From Bradyrhizobium sp. AZCC 1610 (GTDB taxonomy: Bacteria > Pseudomonadota > Alphaproteobacteria > Rhizobiales > Xanthobacteraceae), in contig NZ_JAZHRR010000001.1 of assembly GCF_036924515.1 (NCBI RefSeq), positions 6,047,001 through 6,111,000 on the forward strand: 64,000 nucleotides of DNA. The letters run 5' to 3'. A program made the position numbers and the translations under genes. Below are positions 35,787 to 46,536 of this stretch, piece after piece. Below the pieces are notes generated by a model, which saw nothing but the letters and a program-made list of their open reading frames with translations, did not search any database and was not told where the DNA came from. Each line of letters starts with the position of its first letter. Within the stretch, counting starts at the first letter, position 1.

Positions 35787-36518
35787 TCATGACCGGAACA
35801 ACCGCGTATACTGCGTCTCGTGGCGCAGGCTGGCGAGGTCGGCGCGGAAGGTGGCGCTGCCGAGATCGTCGAGCGATGCCTCCAGCGCGCGCTTCGCGGT
35901 GGCCGCCACATCGGCTTCGAGGCTTGCGAGAATGCGCTGGCTGTCGGTTTGTCCGAGCGGGACCAGCCGCGCGCCGGCGGAAATCCAGTTCGACACCACG
36001 GCATGCAGGAAGGCGTGCATCGCCGGCGCAAGCGGAACGGCGTGAGCCGCGCTGACGAGGCCTACCGCGACGGGATAAACCATACTGCCGTCGCAAGCGG
36101 CGACCATGCCGTCGAGCCCGTCGCAGGCCCAGGCTGACCGTGCGATCTCGACGAAGGCGCGGCCCTGCGTCGAGGTCTCGAGCTGGCGCTCGCGCGAGGG
36201 CACGAAGGCAGCCGCGAGTTCGGCAATCTCGCGCAAGGCGGCGCCGTCTTGCGCGGATGCGGCGCGATGCGCCTGCGCCAAAAACACCGCGTCGCAGAAG
36301 CCGGAGCCCTCATTGAGCATCGCGGCCAGCCAGTCGCGCAGCGATGCGGCGTCCGTGACGTCACCCGCCTCCACCGCCCATTCGATGCCGCTGGAATAGG
36401 AAAACGCGCCGACCGGAAAGGATGGCGACAGCCAGGTCATCAGCCGGTACAGCGCCGCCGCCTCATCCGCATTCATTCCGCTGCTCGCGTCGGCCGGCGC
36501 GGGCTCACTTGTGGTCAT
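35787..36518 (-). CDS. ureF: Urease accessory protein UreF
   Basis: A 243-residue protein that with UreD and UreG forms the urease activation complex. Family motifs: [29 protein letters not shown] near residues 26-54 and [19 protein letters not shown] near 148-166. I start at ATG 36518 ([10 protein letters not shown]), which overlaps the ureE stop by 14 bases. The longer open frame upstream only mirrors the His codons of ureE in another frame. ATG 36476 would be an alternative. Confidence 0.92.
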   Translation of the reverse strand: MTTSEPAPADASSGMNADEAAALYRLMTWLSPSFPVGAFSYSSGIEWAVEAGDVTDAASLRDWLAAMLNEGSGFCDAVFLAQAHRAASAQDGAALREIAELAAAFVPSRERQLETSTQGRAFVEIARSAWACDGLDGMVAACDGSMVYPVAVGLVSAAHAVPLAPAMHAFLHAVVSNWISAGARLVPLGQTDSQRILASLEADVAATAKRALEASLDDLGSATFRADLASLRHETQYTRLFRS

Positions 36519-37083
36519 GAGCATGGGAGTGATCGTCGTGGTGATGATCGTGGTCGCAATGTTCGTCGTGGTGATGGTGATCGTCATGGTGATGGTGATC
36601 GTGATCACCGTGGTGATGGTGGCCATGATCATGCGCGGCATGATCATGAGCCGCCTGCGCATACGCCCCGCCCTCGGGATCGAACGGCGCCTCGATCTCG
36701 ATGATGCGCGCGCCCAATCCCTTCACCATCGCCTCGATGACGTGATCGCGGCGAATGCGCAGGCCTTTTGGCATGATCTGCGTCGGCAAATGGCGGTTGC
36801 CGAGATGCCAGGCGATGCGAACCAGGTGCAGCGGATCGGCGCCCCTGATCTCGATCAAGGGCTCTGCAGCCGCGACCACCTCGATCAGCCGGCCATCCTC
36901 CAGCACCAGCGCGTCGCCGCCGCGCAGCGCGACTGCGTTTTCCAGATCGAGCAGAAACTCCAGCCCGCGAGTAGCAGTCATCGCCATCCGCCGCCGGTGC
37001 CGGTCGTCGAAATCGAGCACGACGGTGTCGGCCGCGGCTTGCGTCCAGCGGTGCTGGCCCAGGACTTTTGTGGCGCGGATCAT
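36505..37083 (-). CDS. ureE: Urease accessory nickel chaperone UreE with long histidine-rich tail
   Basis: A 192-residue UreE. Residues 1-140 are the two-domain UreE fold, with [16 protein letters not shown] containing the conserved metal-binding His near 97. Residues about 144-192 are a tail with 26 His, many Asp and one Cys ([16 protein letters not shown] and onward), much longer than the tail of Klebsiella UreE. It would bind several nickel ions as store or delivery pool. Its C-terminal codons overlap the ureF start. Confidence 0.95.
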   Translation of the reverse strand: MIRATKVLGQHRWTQAAADTVVLDFDDRHRRRMAMTATRGLEFLLDLENAVALRGGDALVLEDGRLIEVVAAAEPLIEIRGADPLHLVRIAWHLGNRHLPTQIMPKGLRIRRDHVIEAMVKGLGARIIEIEAPFDPEGGAYAQAAHDHAAHDHGHHHHGDHDHHHHDDHHHHDEHCDHDHHHDDHSHAHDHK

Positions 37084-37104
37084 ACTAGCCTGCTCAAAGA
37101 CACG

Positions 37105-37404
37105 TCAGAATTTCTCCACCTTGCCGTCGCTGATGATCTCGATCACCGTCGGTGCCGTTTTCATCTGCGAGGAATACTCCCGCCACACCTTCATATGGGG
37201 CGCGCGGCCATGCGCATTGAGGTCGTCGCGGGTTTCCCAACGCTCCACCACCACATACAGATTGGGATCGTTCACGCTGACATGGCCGTCATAGGAGATA
37301 CAGCCCTTCTCCTTGAGCGTTTCGGCGGTACAGGCCTTGTGCCCCTTGATGAAGTCGTCCTTGTTTTCCGGCTTCATCGGCGTGGTGGCGATGACGTAGA
37401 TCAT
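37105..37404 (-). CDS. Antibiotic biosynthesis monooxygenase (ABM) domain protein, copy 2
   Basis: A 99-residue ferredoxin-like ABM/YgiN-type protein (MIYVIATTPMKPENKDDFI... with VVVERWETRDDLNAH). Such proteins are dimeric; members oxidise quinols or act as small stress enzymes, and the name does not imply antibiotic synthesis. It is a paralogue of the next gene upstream, from which it is separated by 24 bases. Its conserved place inside a urease cluster is unexplained. Confidence 0.85.
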   Translation of the reverse strand: MIYVIATTPMKPENKDDFIKGHKACTAETLKEKGCISYDGHVSVNDPNLYVVVERWETRDDLNAHGRAPHMKVWREYSSQMKTAPTVIEIISDGKVEKF

Positions 37405-37428
37405 GAGTTTATCCCTTGCTTTTCTTGA

Positions 37429-37728
37429 TTAGCGAACGTCGACCTTTTCCGGTGTGATCACTTCGATCTTCGGCGGCGCCGACATGCATTTCACGGCGAC
37501 GCGGCCGAAGGTCTTCATGTGCTCGGCACCGCGATGCGGCACCAGCGCCTCGGCATTTTCCCACTGCTCGACGAACACCATTTTCGTGGGATCGGTGACG
37601 CTTTCGTGCAGGTCATAAGCGATGTTGCCCGGCTCTTTCCGGGTTTCCTTGATGCAGGCGGTGGCGGCCGCGATGAATTCGGCGCGTGTTTCGGGCTTCA
37701 CGGTCAGCGTGGCAACGACGTAAATCAC
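37429..37728 (-). CDS. Antibiotic biosynthesis monooxygenase (ABM) domain protein, copy 1
   Basis: A 99-residue ABM protein (MIYVVATLTVKPETRAEFI..., MVFVEQWENAEAL, HMKTFGRVAVKCMSAPP). Same length and frame structure as the following gene, so a tandem duplication. It starts 48 bases after the ureC stop. Substrate unknown. Confidence 0.85.
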   Translation of the reverse strand: MIYVVATLTVKPETRAEFIAAATACIKETRKEPGNIAYDLHESVTDPTKMVFVEQWENAEALVPHRGAEHMKTFGRVAVKCMSAPPKIEVITPEKVDVR

Positions 37729-37776
37729 TGGATCCTCCCGGACTTCTTGTTCTGGACGAAAGTTCCGGGAACGACC

Positions 37777-39493
<1,717 letters not shown>

Positions 39494-39507
39494 GAGGAAT
39501 TTCCCGA

Positions 39508-40635
39508 TCAGTGGCGCGCCGGCAGCAGGCCGTGTGTTTCGAACAATTCTTGCAACTTCAGTTGGGCAAGCCGATATCCGATATCATGACGCCGCTTGAC
39601 GCCTGCGGCGGAGAAATCGCGAAAGGATCCGGACTCGTCGGAGGACAGCGAGAGACCGGCTTTCTCCATGAGGTCGGGATCGGTCAGATCAATGTCGGTG
39701 ATCGCGTTGAGTGTCTTGAAGCGCGCGGCATCATGAACCCGCTTCTCGAGCGACGGATCGAGCGAGCCCGCAGGGACGACAACCGCGAGAGCGTCGATTG
39801 TCTCCAATAGCTGGTTGATGGTATTCGCATTCGCACTATCCTGACGGAGCCGATTGCCGTAGCGCAGCTCGCTCAGGCGATCGTTCACTTCGATCATGCT
39901 TGTCGGCGGTGCGCGCTTCTTGCGAAACAGATTCATCACGACCAGAATGCGATCGACATCATTGGATCCGGAAAATGCATCGATGGCGTCGCCGAGCGGC
40001 GTGTTGTCGATGACACCGCCATCCCAGAAGCTCGCATCGGGGAACGCGATGGCCGGAAACCCGGGCGGCAGACTGCCGCTCGCCAGTACATGGCGCGGCC
40101 CGATCTCCATCTTTGTTTCATTCTCGCGCGGATGGTTGCGGAAACGGATCAACTCGCCGGAGGACACATCGACCGCGGTGACGACAAAACGGGTCTTGCT
40201 GGCATTCAACGAAGCGAAATCGACATGCTTTTTCAGCGTTCCGAGCATTGGATCGGTGTCGTAGAAATTAGTCCAGTTGAAGAAATTCCAGATATCGCGG
40301 CGTGGCATATAAAAGCCGGGCACTCCGAACAATGCGAGATTGCGGCTTGCGGCTGCCCACCAATAACTCGGCGCGTCGAGCGACAGATCGGACCACAGCG
40401 ACCGCAAGCGATCCCGCGCGTCGGCCCGGTCCTTGGCGCCGACGACGCAAGCCGCATTGATCGCGCCAATCGAAACCCCGGTTACCGCAGTCAATCGCAC
40501 GGTCCTGCCCGGAACGTCGATTTCGTCCATCAGTTCAAGCAACGCAATCATCGCGCCGAACTCGTAGGCGCCGAGCGCGCCTCCGCCCTGCAGCACCACT
40601 CCGATTTCGACGTTGTCCTTTGCGACCTGTCCCAT
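39508..40635 (-). CDS. Patatin-like phospholipase, embedded in the urease cluster
   Basis: A 375-residue patatin-family acyl hydrolase. Oxyanion loop [13 protein letters not shown] (15-27), nucleophile motif [11 protein letters not shown] (52-62, GxSxG) and the catalytic Asp in [14 protein letters not shown] (about 217-230) are all present, so a Ser-Asp dyad enzyme. C-terminal half fits DUF3734-type patatins ([14 protein letters not shown] near the end). No signal peptide. It lies between ureB and ureC in the same direction, 14 bases before the ureC start, so it is almost certainly co-transcribed with urease. Confidence 0.9.
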   Translation of the reverse strand: MGQVAKDNVEIGVVLQGGGALGAYEFGAMIALLELMDEIDVPGRTVRLTAVTGVSIGAINAACVVGAKDRADARDRLRSLWSDLSLDAPSYWWAAASRNLALFGVPGFYMPRRDIWNFFNWTNFYDTDPMLGTLKKHVDFASLNASKTRFVVTAVDVSSGELIRFRNHPRENETKMEIGPRHVLASGSLPPGFPAIAFPDASFWDGGVIDNTPLGDAIDAFSGSNDVDRILVVMNLFRKKRAPPTSMIEVNDRLSELRYGNRLRQDSANANTINQLLETIDALAVVVPAGSLDPSLEKRVHDAARFKTLNAITDIDLTDPDLMEKAGLSLSSDESGSFRDFSAAGVKRRHDIGYRLAQLKLQELFETHGLLPARH

Positions 40636-40646
40636 GGCAGCCTTGC

Positions 40647-40952
40647 TCAGAGTTTCCCCTGCACCTCGCCGCGAAAGCCGTAGATCACGCGTTTGCCGGC
40701 GAGCGCCACCAGTTGGACGTCGCGGGTCTGGCCCGGCTCGAACCGCACCGCGGTGCCGGCAGCGATATCGAGCCGCATGCCGCGGGCTTTCCTGCGGTCG
40801 AATTTCAGTGCCGGGTTGGTTTCGAAGAAGTGGTAGTGCGAGCCGACCTGGATCGGACGGTCGCCGGTATTGGCCACGGAGAGGGTCACCGTCTTGCGGC
40901 CCGCGTTGAGTTCGATCTCGCCGTCCTTGATGAAGAGTTCGCCGGGGATCAT
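40647..40952 (-). CDS. ureB: Urease subunit beta UreB
   Basis: A 101-residue structural subunit: [19 protein letters not shown] opening, [16 protein letters not shown] and [25 protein letters not shown], all family signatures. Assembles with UreA and UreC in the (alpha-beta-gamma)3 urease. Nine bases separate it from ureA; the patatin gene follows it. Confidence 0.96.
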   Translation of the reverse strand: MIPGELFIKDGEIELNAGRKTVTLSVANTGDRPIQVGSHYHFFETNPALKFDRRKARGMRLDIAAGTAVRFEPGQTRDVQLVALAGKRVIYGFRGEVQGKL

Positions 40953-40961
40953 CTGGTGCTC

Positions 40962-41264
40962 CTACCTGATCGGCTCATGCACGGTGACAAGCTTCGTCCC
41001 ATCCGGAAATGTTGCCTCGACCTGGATGTCGTGGATCATCTCCGGGATGCCGTCCATGCATTGCGCGCGGGTGATGACCTGCGCGCCGGATTGCATCAAC
41101 TCGGCCACCGTGCGGCCGTCGCGTGCGCCTTCGACGATGAAGTCGGAGATGATCGCGATCGCCTCGGGGTGGTTGAGCTTGACGCCGCGCTCCAGCCTGC
41201 GGCGTGCCACCATGGCCGCCATCGAAATCAAGAGCTTGTCCTTTTCGCGGGGGGAGAGATTCAT
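40962..41264 (-). CDS. ureA: Urease subunit gamma UreA
   Basis: A 100-residue structural subunit: [55 protein letters not shown] and a C-terminal [26 protein letters not shown] 41264 with GGGAGA-like sequence upstream. Follows ureD across a short repeat-bearing gap. Confidence 0.96.
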   Translation of the reverse strand: MNLSPREKDKLLISMAAMVARRRLERGVKLNHPEAIAIISDFIVEGARDGRTVAELMQSGAQVITRAQCMDGIPEMIHDIQVEATFPDGTKLVTVHEPIR

Positions 41265-41288
41265 GCGAGCACTCGGGTGATTGAAGAT

Positions 41289-41342
41289 CTAGTTGAGCCA
41301 AAGCCTCTAGTTAAGCCAGAGCCTCTAATTGAGCCAAAGCCT
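41289..41342. repeat. Three tandem 18-bp units copying the ureD 3' end
   Basis: CTAGTTGAGCCAAAGCCT (41289), CTAGTTAAGCCAGAGCCT (41307) and CTAATTGAGCCAAAGCCT (41325) lie head to tail. The last includes the ureD stop codon; each unit would read R-L-W-L-N-stop on the coding strand, so the gene's terminal codons have been duplicated twice downstream. Confidence 0.9.
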
Positions 41343-42161
41343 TGGCAGCGCCACGCCGCTGGCGCGGCCGAGCACTGCCATCATATCGGCGCGAAGCCGG
41401 GCCGCATCTTGGGCACAGAAACGGGCCATTGCAAATCCATTCCAGCAGGAGATACCGACCTCGCCGCCGAACGTTTCCGATGCCTCGCGGATCCGCTCCA
41501 CCAGCGCCTGGTCACCCGGCACGATCAGCGCGGTGCCGATGGCAACGCCACCCTTGGCGATGGCCGGGCGCGCCAGTTTTTCGCCGATGTCGCCGTCGAG
41601 CCGGATGGTTTCCGCAAACACGAAGCGACCGCCGCGACGCAGGCGCCAGCGATCGACGAACTCGCCGTGCAGCATCTTTTCGCCCATCGCCGCGCGGCCG
41701 AACACCACGATTTCGCAGAGCAGAAGCGAGGCGTCCGCCGCCATGTCGATGTCGATGCGCCTGATAATCCGCGCCCGGTCGAACAGGATGGTCTCCTGGG
41801 GGAGCCATGAGAGATGAGCGCCTGCTGCCGCCTTCAACGCGATATTGAGCTGCGCGGCGGGCCCGGCCGCGCGATAGACCTTTTCGGCCGCCGCTGTCGT
41901 CAGCGTCAGCCGCGCTCCCTCGCCTGCCGCGATATCGATATCGAAACGATCGCCACCGGCAATGCCGCCGGCCGTGTTGACGAACACGCCGGACAGCCCC
42001 TCCTGCTCAGGGGAAGGAAAGCGCACGCGCAGCGAGCCGGATTCATGCAGATCGCCGCGGCGGGTGACGCCGTCCTGAAGATGCACGCCGAACCGCACCG
42101 CGCCCTGGGCCCGGTTGGCTGCGAACGTCGCTGAACTCGCGCGCGTGCTATCGGTCCGCAT
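41325..42161 (-). CDS. ureD: Urease accessory protein UreD
   Basis: A 278-residue scaffold that binds apo-urease and recruits UreF-UreG. Family blocks: GGIAGGDRFDIDIAAGEGARLTLTTAAAEKVYR and LSWLPQETILFDRARI, followed by GRAAMGE and a C-terminal RLWLN. ATG 42161 (MRTDSTRASS) is chosen; a longer frame to 42251 overlaps the urtE stop without need. It is the first urease gene after the urea transporter genes. Confidence 0.93.
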   Translation of the reverse strand: MRTDSTRASSATFAANRAQGAVRFGVHLQDGVTRRGDLHESGSLRVRFPSPEQEGLSGVFVNTAGGIAGGDRFDIDIAAGEGARLTLTTAAAEKVYRAAGPAAQLNIALKAAAGAHLSWLPQETILFDRARIIRRIDIDMAADASLLLCEIVVFGRAAMGEKMLHGEFVDRWRLRRGGRFVFAETIRLDGDIGEKLARPAIAKGGVAIGTALIVPGDQALVERIREASETFGGEVGISCWNGFAMARFCAQDAARLRADMMAVLGRASGVALPRLWLN

Positions 42162-42192
42162 CCGTCCCCCAAACGCAACGCCCGATACGACC

Positions 42193-42888
42193 TTACAGCG
42201 CCATCTGGCGGCTGATCTCGGCAGGATCGAGGTTGGCGCGGTCGCAGGCATATTTCACCGCGCCGCGGTCCATGACCGCAAAATTGTCGCCGAGCTCGCA
42301 GGCAAAGTCGAGATATTGTTCGACCAGCACGATCGCCATGTTGCCGAGGCTGCGCAGATAGGTGATGGCGCGGCCGATGTCCTTGATGATCGAGGGCTGA
42401 ATGCCCTCGGTCGGCTCGTCCAATAGCAACAGCTTTGGCCGCATCACCAGCGCCCGGCCGATCGCAAGCTGCTGCTGCTGGCCGCCGGAAAGGTCGCCGC
42501 CGCGCCGGCCCAGCATCGTGTTCAGCACCGGAAACAGTGAGAACACGTCGTCAGGGATATGGCGGTCTTCACGCTTGAGCGGCCCGAAGCCGGTCCTCAG
42601 ATTTTCCTCCACCGTCAGCAACGGAAAGATCTCGCGCCCCTGCGGCACGAAGCCGATGCCGCGCCGTGCGCGCTCGTAAGGCTTAAGACCGGTGATGTCG
42701 TTACCCTCCAGCGCGATCGAGCCGCTGGCGATCGGGTACTGCCCGACCATCGCGCGCAGCAGCGAGGTCTTGCCGACGCCGTTGCGGCCAAGCACGCAGG
42801 TCACCTTGCCCGGCTCGGCGGATAGCGAGACGCCGCGCAGCGCCTGGGCTGCGCCGTAGTAAAGGCTGATATTGTCGACCTTCAGCAT
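42193..42888 (-). CDS. urtE: Urea ABC transporter ATP-binding subunit UrtE
   Basis: A 231-residue LivF-type ATPase: Walker A GRNGVGKTS (34-42), signature LSGGQQQQLAIGRAL, Walker B LLLLDEPTEGIQPSI. Paired with UrtD to energise UrtB/UrtC. The QPS.I.. downstream of Walker B and the urt order identify it as the urea-specific branch of the Liv family. Three bases separate it from urtD. Confidence 0.95.
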   Translation of the reverse strand: MLKVDNISLYYGAAQALRGVSLSAEPGKVTCVLGRNGVGKTSLLRAMVGQYPIASGSIALEGNDITGLKPYERARRGIGFVPQGREIFPLLTVEENLRTGFGPLKREDRHIPDDVFSLFPVLNTMLGRRGGDLSGGQQQQLAIGRALVMRPKLLLLDEPTEGIQPSIIKDIGRAITYLRSLGNMAIVLVEQYLDFACELGDNFAVMDRGAVKYACDRANLDPAEISRQMAL

Positions 42889-42891
42889 GGA

Positions 42892-43653
<762 letters not shown>

Positions 43654-43657
43654 GCGC

Positions 43658-44824
43658 TCACTCCGCCGGGTTCGGTTCGCCGACGCCGTCTTCGCGCGCG
43701 GCGCTTTCGGCATTGGCCGCTTGCGTTGCCTTGCGTGACTCGCGCCAGGCGGTGAAGGTGCCGACGATGCCCTTCGGCAGCAGCAGCGTCACCAGGATGA
43801 ACAGCGCGCCCAGCATGAACAGCCAGTACGGCGCCAGCGGGCCCGACGTGAAGTAGGTCTTTGCATAGTTGACGACGACGGCGCCAAGCGCAGCGCCGAC
43901 CAGCGTGCCACGGCCACCGACGGCGACCCAGATCACCGCCTCGATGGAATTGCCTGGCGCGAACTCGCTCGGATTGATGATGCCGACCTGCGGAACATAG
44001 AGCGCGCCGGCAACGCCGGCCATGCAGGCCGACAGGGTGAACACGAACAGCTTGTAGGATTCGACGCGGTAACCGAGGAAGCGTGTGCGGGATTCGGCGT
44101 CGCGGATCGCGATCAAGACCTTGCCGAGTTTCGAGGTCACCACCGCACGGCAGATCAGGAAGGCCAGGATCAGCGCCAGGCAGCTCAGCGCGAACAGAGC
44201 GGCGCGGGTGCCGTCGGCCTGCACATTGAAGCCGAGGATGTCCTTGAAGTCGGTGAGGCCGTTATTGCCGCCGAAGCCGAAGTCGTTGCGGAAGAACGCC
44301 AGCAGCAGCGCATAGGTCATCGCCTGCGTGATGATCGAGAGATAGACGCCGGTGACACGGGAGCGGAACGCCAGCCAGCCGAAGCAGAACGCCAACAGGC
44401 CCGGGACGACCAGCACCATCAGCGCTGCGAGCCAGAACATATCAAAACCGTACCAGTACCACGGCAGCTCTGGATAATTCAGGAACACCATGAAATCGGG
44501 CAGGACCGGATTGCCATAGACGCCGCGGCTGCCGATCTGGCGCATCAGGTACATGCCCATCGCGTAGCCGCCGAGCGCGAAGAAGGCGCCGTGGCCGAGC
44601 GAGAGAATGCCGCAATAGCCCCAGATCAGATCGATCGAGAGCGCGAGAATGGCGTAGCAGGCGTATTTGCCGAACAGCGCGACCAGATAGGTCGGCACCT
44701 GGAACATCGAGCTCGCCGGCAACAGCAGGTTCGACAGCGGGATCAGCACGCCGAGCGCGGCGACGACGACGAGGAAGATAGTGGCGCTGCGATCGAGCGA
44801 ACGCGTCAGCACGTGCGGCGTCAT
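43658..44824 (-). CDS. urtC: Urea ABC transporter permease UrtC
   Basis: A 388-residue LivM-type permease with about nine membrane helices. Characteristic parts: LSIDLIWGYCGILSLGHGAFFALGGYAMGMYLMRQIG, a 30-residue insert (YGNPVLPDFMVFLNYPELPWYW) typical of UrtC, and VAVGGRGTLVGAALGAVVVNYAKTYFTS. Its ATG overlaps the urtB stop by four bases (ATGA at 44821-44824). Confidence 0.95.
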   Translation of the reverse strand: MTPHVLTRSLDRSATIFLVVVAALGVLIPLSNLLLPASSMFQVPTYLVALFGKYACYAILALSIDLIWGYCGILSLGHGAFFALGGYAMGMYLMRQIGSRGVYGNPVLPDFMVFLNYPELPWYWYGFDMFWLAALMVLVVPGLLAFCFGWLAFRSRVTGVYLSIITQAMTYALLLAFFRNDFGFGGNNGLTDFKDILGFNVQADGTRAALFALSCLALILAFLICRAVVTSKLGKVLIAIRDAESRTRFLGYRVESYKLFVFTLSACMAGVAGALYVPQVGIINPSEFAPGNSIEAVIWVAVGGRGTLVGAALGAVVVNYAKTYFTSGPLAPYWLFMLGALFILVTLLLPKGIVGTFTAWRESRKATQAANAESAAREDGVGEPNPAE

Positions 44825-46434
44825 GCTTCCACCGCCCGGCCCTTGAGCGCGAACAGGCCGCGCGGCCGCTTCTGGATGAACAGGATGATCAGCACCAGAA
44901 TGGCGATCTTGCCGAGGACGGCGCCTGCCACCGGCTCCAGGAACTTGTTGGCGATGCCGAGCGTGAAGGCGCCGACCAGCGTGCCCCAGAGATTACCGAC
45001 ACCGCCGAACACCACCACCATGAAGGAATCGATGATGTAGCTCTGCCCGAGGTTGGGGCTGACATTGTCGATCTGCGACAGCGCCACGCCGGCGATGCCG
45101 GCGATCCCCGAGCCGAGGCCGAAGGTGAGCGCATCGACGCGCGAGGTGGCAATGCCCATCGAAGCCGCCATGCGGCGATTTTGAGTGACCGCGCGCATCT
45201 CGAGCCCGAGCGCGGTGTAGCGCAGCATCGCGAGCAGGATGACGAAGACGGCCAGCGTGAAGCAGAGGATCCAGAGCCGGTTATAGGTGATGGTGATCTG
45301 CCCGAGTTCGAACGCGCCGCTCATCCAGGAGGGATTGCCGACCTCGCGGTTAGTCGGGCCGAACATCGTGCGCACGGCCTGCTGCAGCACCAGCGAGAGG
45401 CCCCAGGTCGCGAGCAGCGTTTCCAGCGGGCGGCCATAGAGAAAGCGGATGATGCCGCGCTCGATCAGGACGCCGATGGCCCCTGCCACCAGAAAAGCCA
45501 GCGGCACCGCGATCAAGAGCGAATAGTCGAACAGGTCGGGATAGCGGGTGCGGATCACTTCCTGCACCACGAAGGTGGTGTAGGCCCCTAACATCACCAT
45601 CTCGCCATGGGCCATGTTGATGACGCCCATGACGCCGAAGGTGATCGCTAGCCCGATCGCGGCGAGCAGCAGCACCGAGCCCAGCGAGAGGCCGTACCAG
45701 GCATTCTGCACCATCGACCACATCGCCAGATTGCTCTGGATCGAGGCGATCGCGCTGGCCGCGGCGCGCGCGACGTTGGGCGGCACGTCACTGCCCAATC
45801 CGGTCAGTAGCGCCATCGCTTCCTGGTCGCCCTTCGCCTTGACGATGGCGACGGCTTCGAGCTTTTCCACCTCGGTCGCGTCGCCCTTGTAGAGCAGGAT
45901 CGCCGCGCGGGCCTCGGTGAAGGCCGCCTTGGCGCCCTTGTTGGTTTCCTTGGCGAGCGCGCCGTCGATGACGGCCAGTGCGCTCTCCTCATGGCTCTTG
46001 AACACCGACTGCGCAGCCGCAATGCGCTTGGCGGGATCGGGCGACGCCAGGGTCAGGCCACCGAGGGCTGCCTCCACGGCGCGGCGCAGGCGGTTGTTGA
46101 GACGGACGGCGGCGGCGTTGTCGGGCAGCTTGTCGACGGCAGCGCCGGTGGCGGCATCGATGATCTTGCCGTCGTCTTGGGTGACGAAAACCTTCTTGGT
46201 ATCAGGATCGGCCGACAGCCGGCCTTCCTGCAGCGCGCTGATGATGGGAAAGGCCAGCGGATTGCCCGAGACAGCGACCGCGCCGATCGCCTCGTCGGTG
46301 TCGGAAAAATCATCATTGGCGAATTTGGCGACCGCATCCTCGAACGGCCCCGCCAGCGCCGGCACGGCGAAAGCTGCAGTCAAAAGGATTGCGAGCAAAA
46401 CCGCACGAATACGGTCAAGGAAATTGGCAGACAC
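44821..46434 (-). CDS. urtB: Urea ABC transporter permease UrtB
   Basis: A 537-residue LivH-type permease. A signal peptide (about 1-28) precedes a ~200-residue N-terminal periplasmic helical domain (FEDAVAKFANDDFSDTDEAIG..., DNAAAVRLNNRLRRAVEAALG), which is normal for UrtB. The permease part (about 245-530) has LGLAITFGVMGVINMAHGEMVMLGAYTTF and GNLWGTLVGAFTLGIANKFLEP. It follows urtA after 102 bases that contain a strong hairpin. Confidence 0.95.
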   Translation of the reverse strand: MSANFLDRIRAVLLAILLTAAFAVPALAGPFEDAVAKFANDDFSDTDEAIGAVAVSGNPLAFPIISALQEGRLSADPDTKKVFVTQDDGKIIDAATGAAVDKLPDNAAAVRLNNRLRRAVEAALGGLTLASPDPAKRIAAAQSVFKSHEESALAVIDGALAKETNKGAKAAFTEARAAILLYKGDATEVEKLEAVAIVKAKGDQEAMALLTGLGSDVPPNVARAAASAIASIQSNLAMWSMVQNAWYGLSLGSVLLLAAIGLAITFGVMGVINMAHGEMVMLGAYTTFVVQEVIRTRYPDLFDYSLLIAVPLAFLVAGAIGVLIERGIIRFLYGRPLETLLATWGLSLVLQQAVRTMFGPTNREVGNPSWMSGAFELGQITITYNRLWILCFTLAVFVILLAMLRYTALGLEMRAVTQNRRMAASMGIATSRVDALTFGLGSGIAGIAGVALSQIDNVSPNLGQSYIIDSFMVVVFGGVGNLWGTLVGAFTLGIANKFLEPVAGAVLGKIAILVLIILFIQKRPRGLFALKGRAVEA

Positions 46435-46458
46435 AATACGACCCCGGCAGGAGTGTGG

Positions 46459-46488
46459 GGAGAAGGCGGCGGCACCGCCGCCTTCTCC
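46459..46488 (-). promoter_or_regulatory. Strong stem-loop between urtA and urtB
   Basis: GGAGAAGGCGGCGG / CCGCCGCCTTCTCC pair across a two-base core, without a T run on the coding strand. It looks like an intercistronic processing or stabilising hairpin that keeps the binding-protein mRNA in excess over the permease part rather than a full terminator. Confidence 0.6.
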
Positions 46489-46536
46489 GGTCTTCGATAG
46501 TTCTCTTGGAAGTTATCGTTGTAGGTCAGGTGGGGA

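Noticed and set aside
36519..36662. 48-residue Thr/Met/Ile-rich extension of UreF
   Set aside because: Produced by reading the His codon run of ureE in another frame; UreF proteins do not have it.
44821..46434. Novel fusion of a periplasmic domain to a LivH permease
   Set aside because: This N-terminal domain is the normal form of UrtB.
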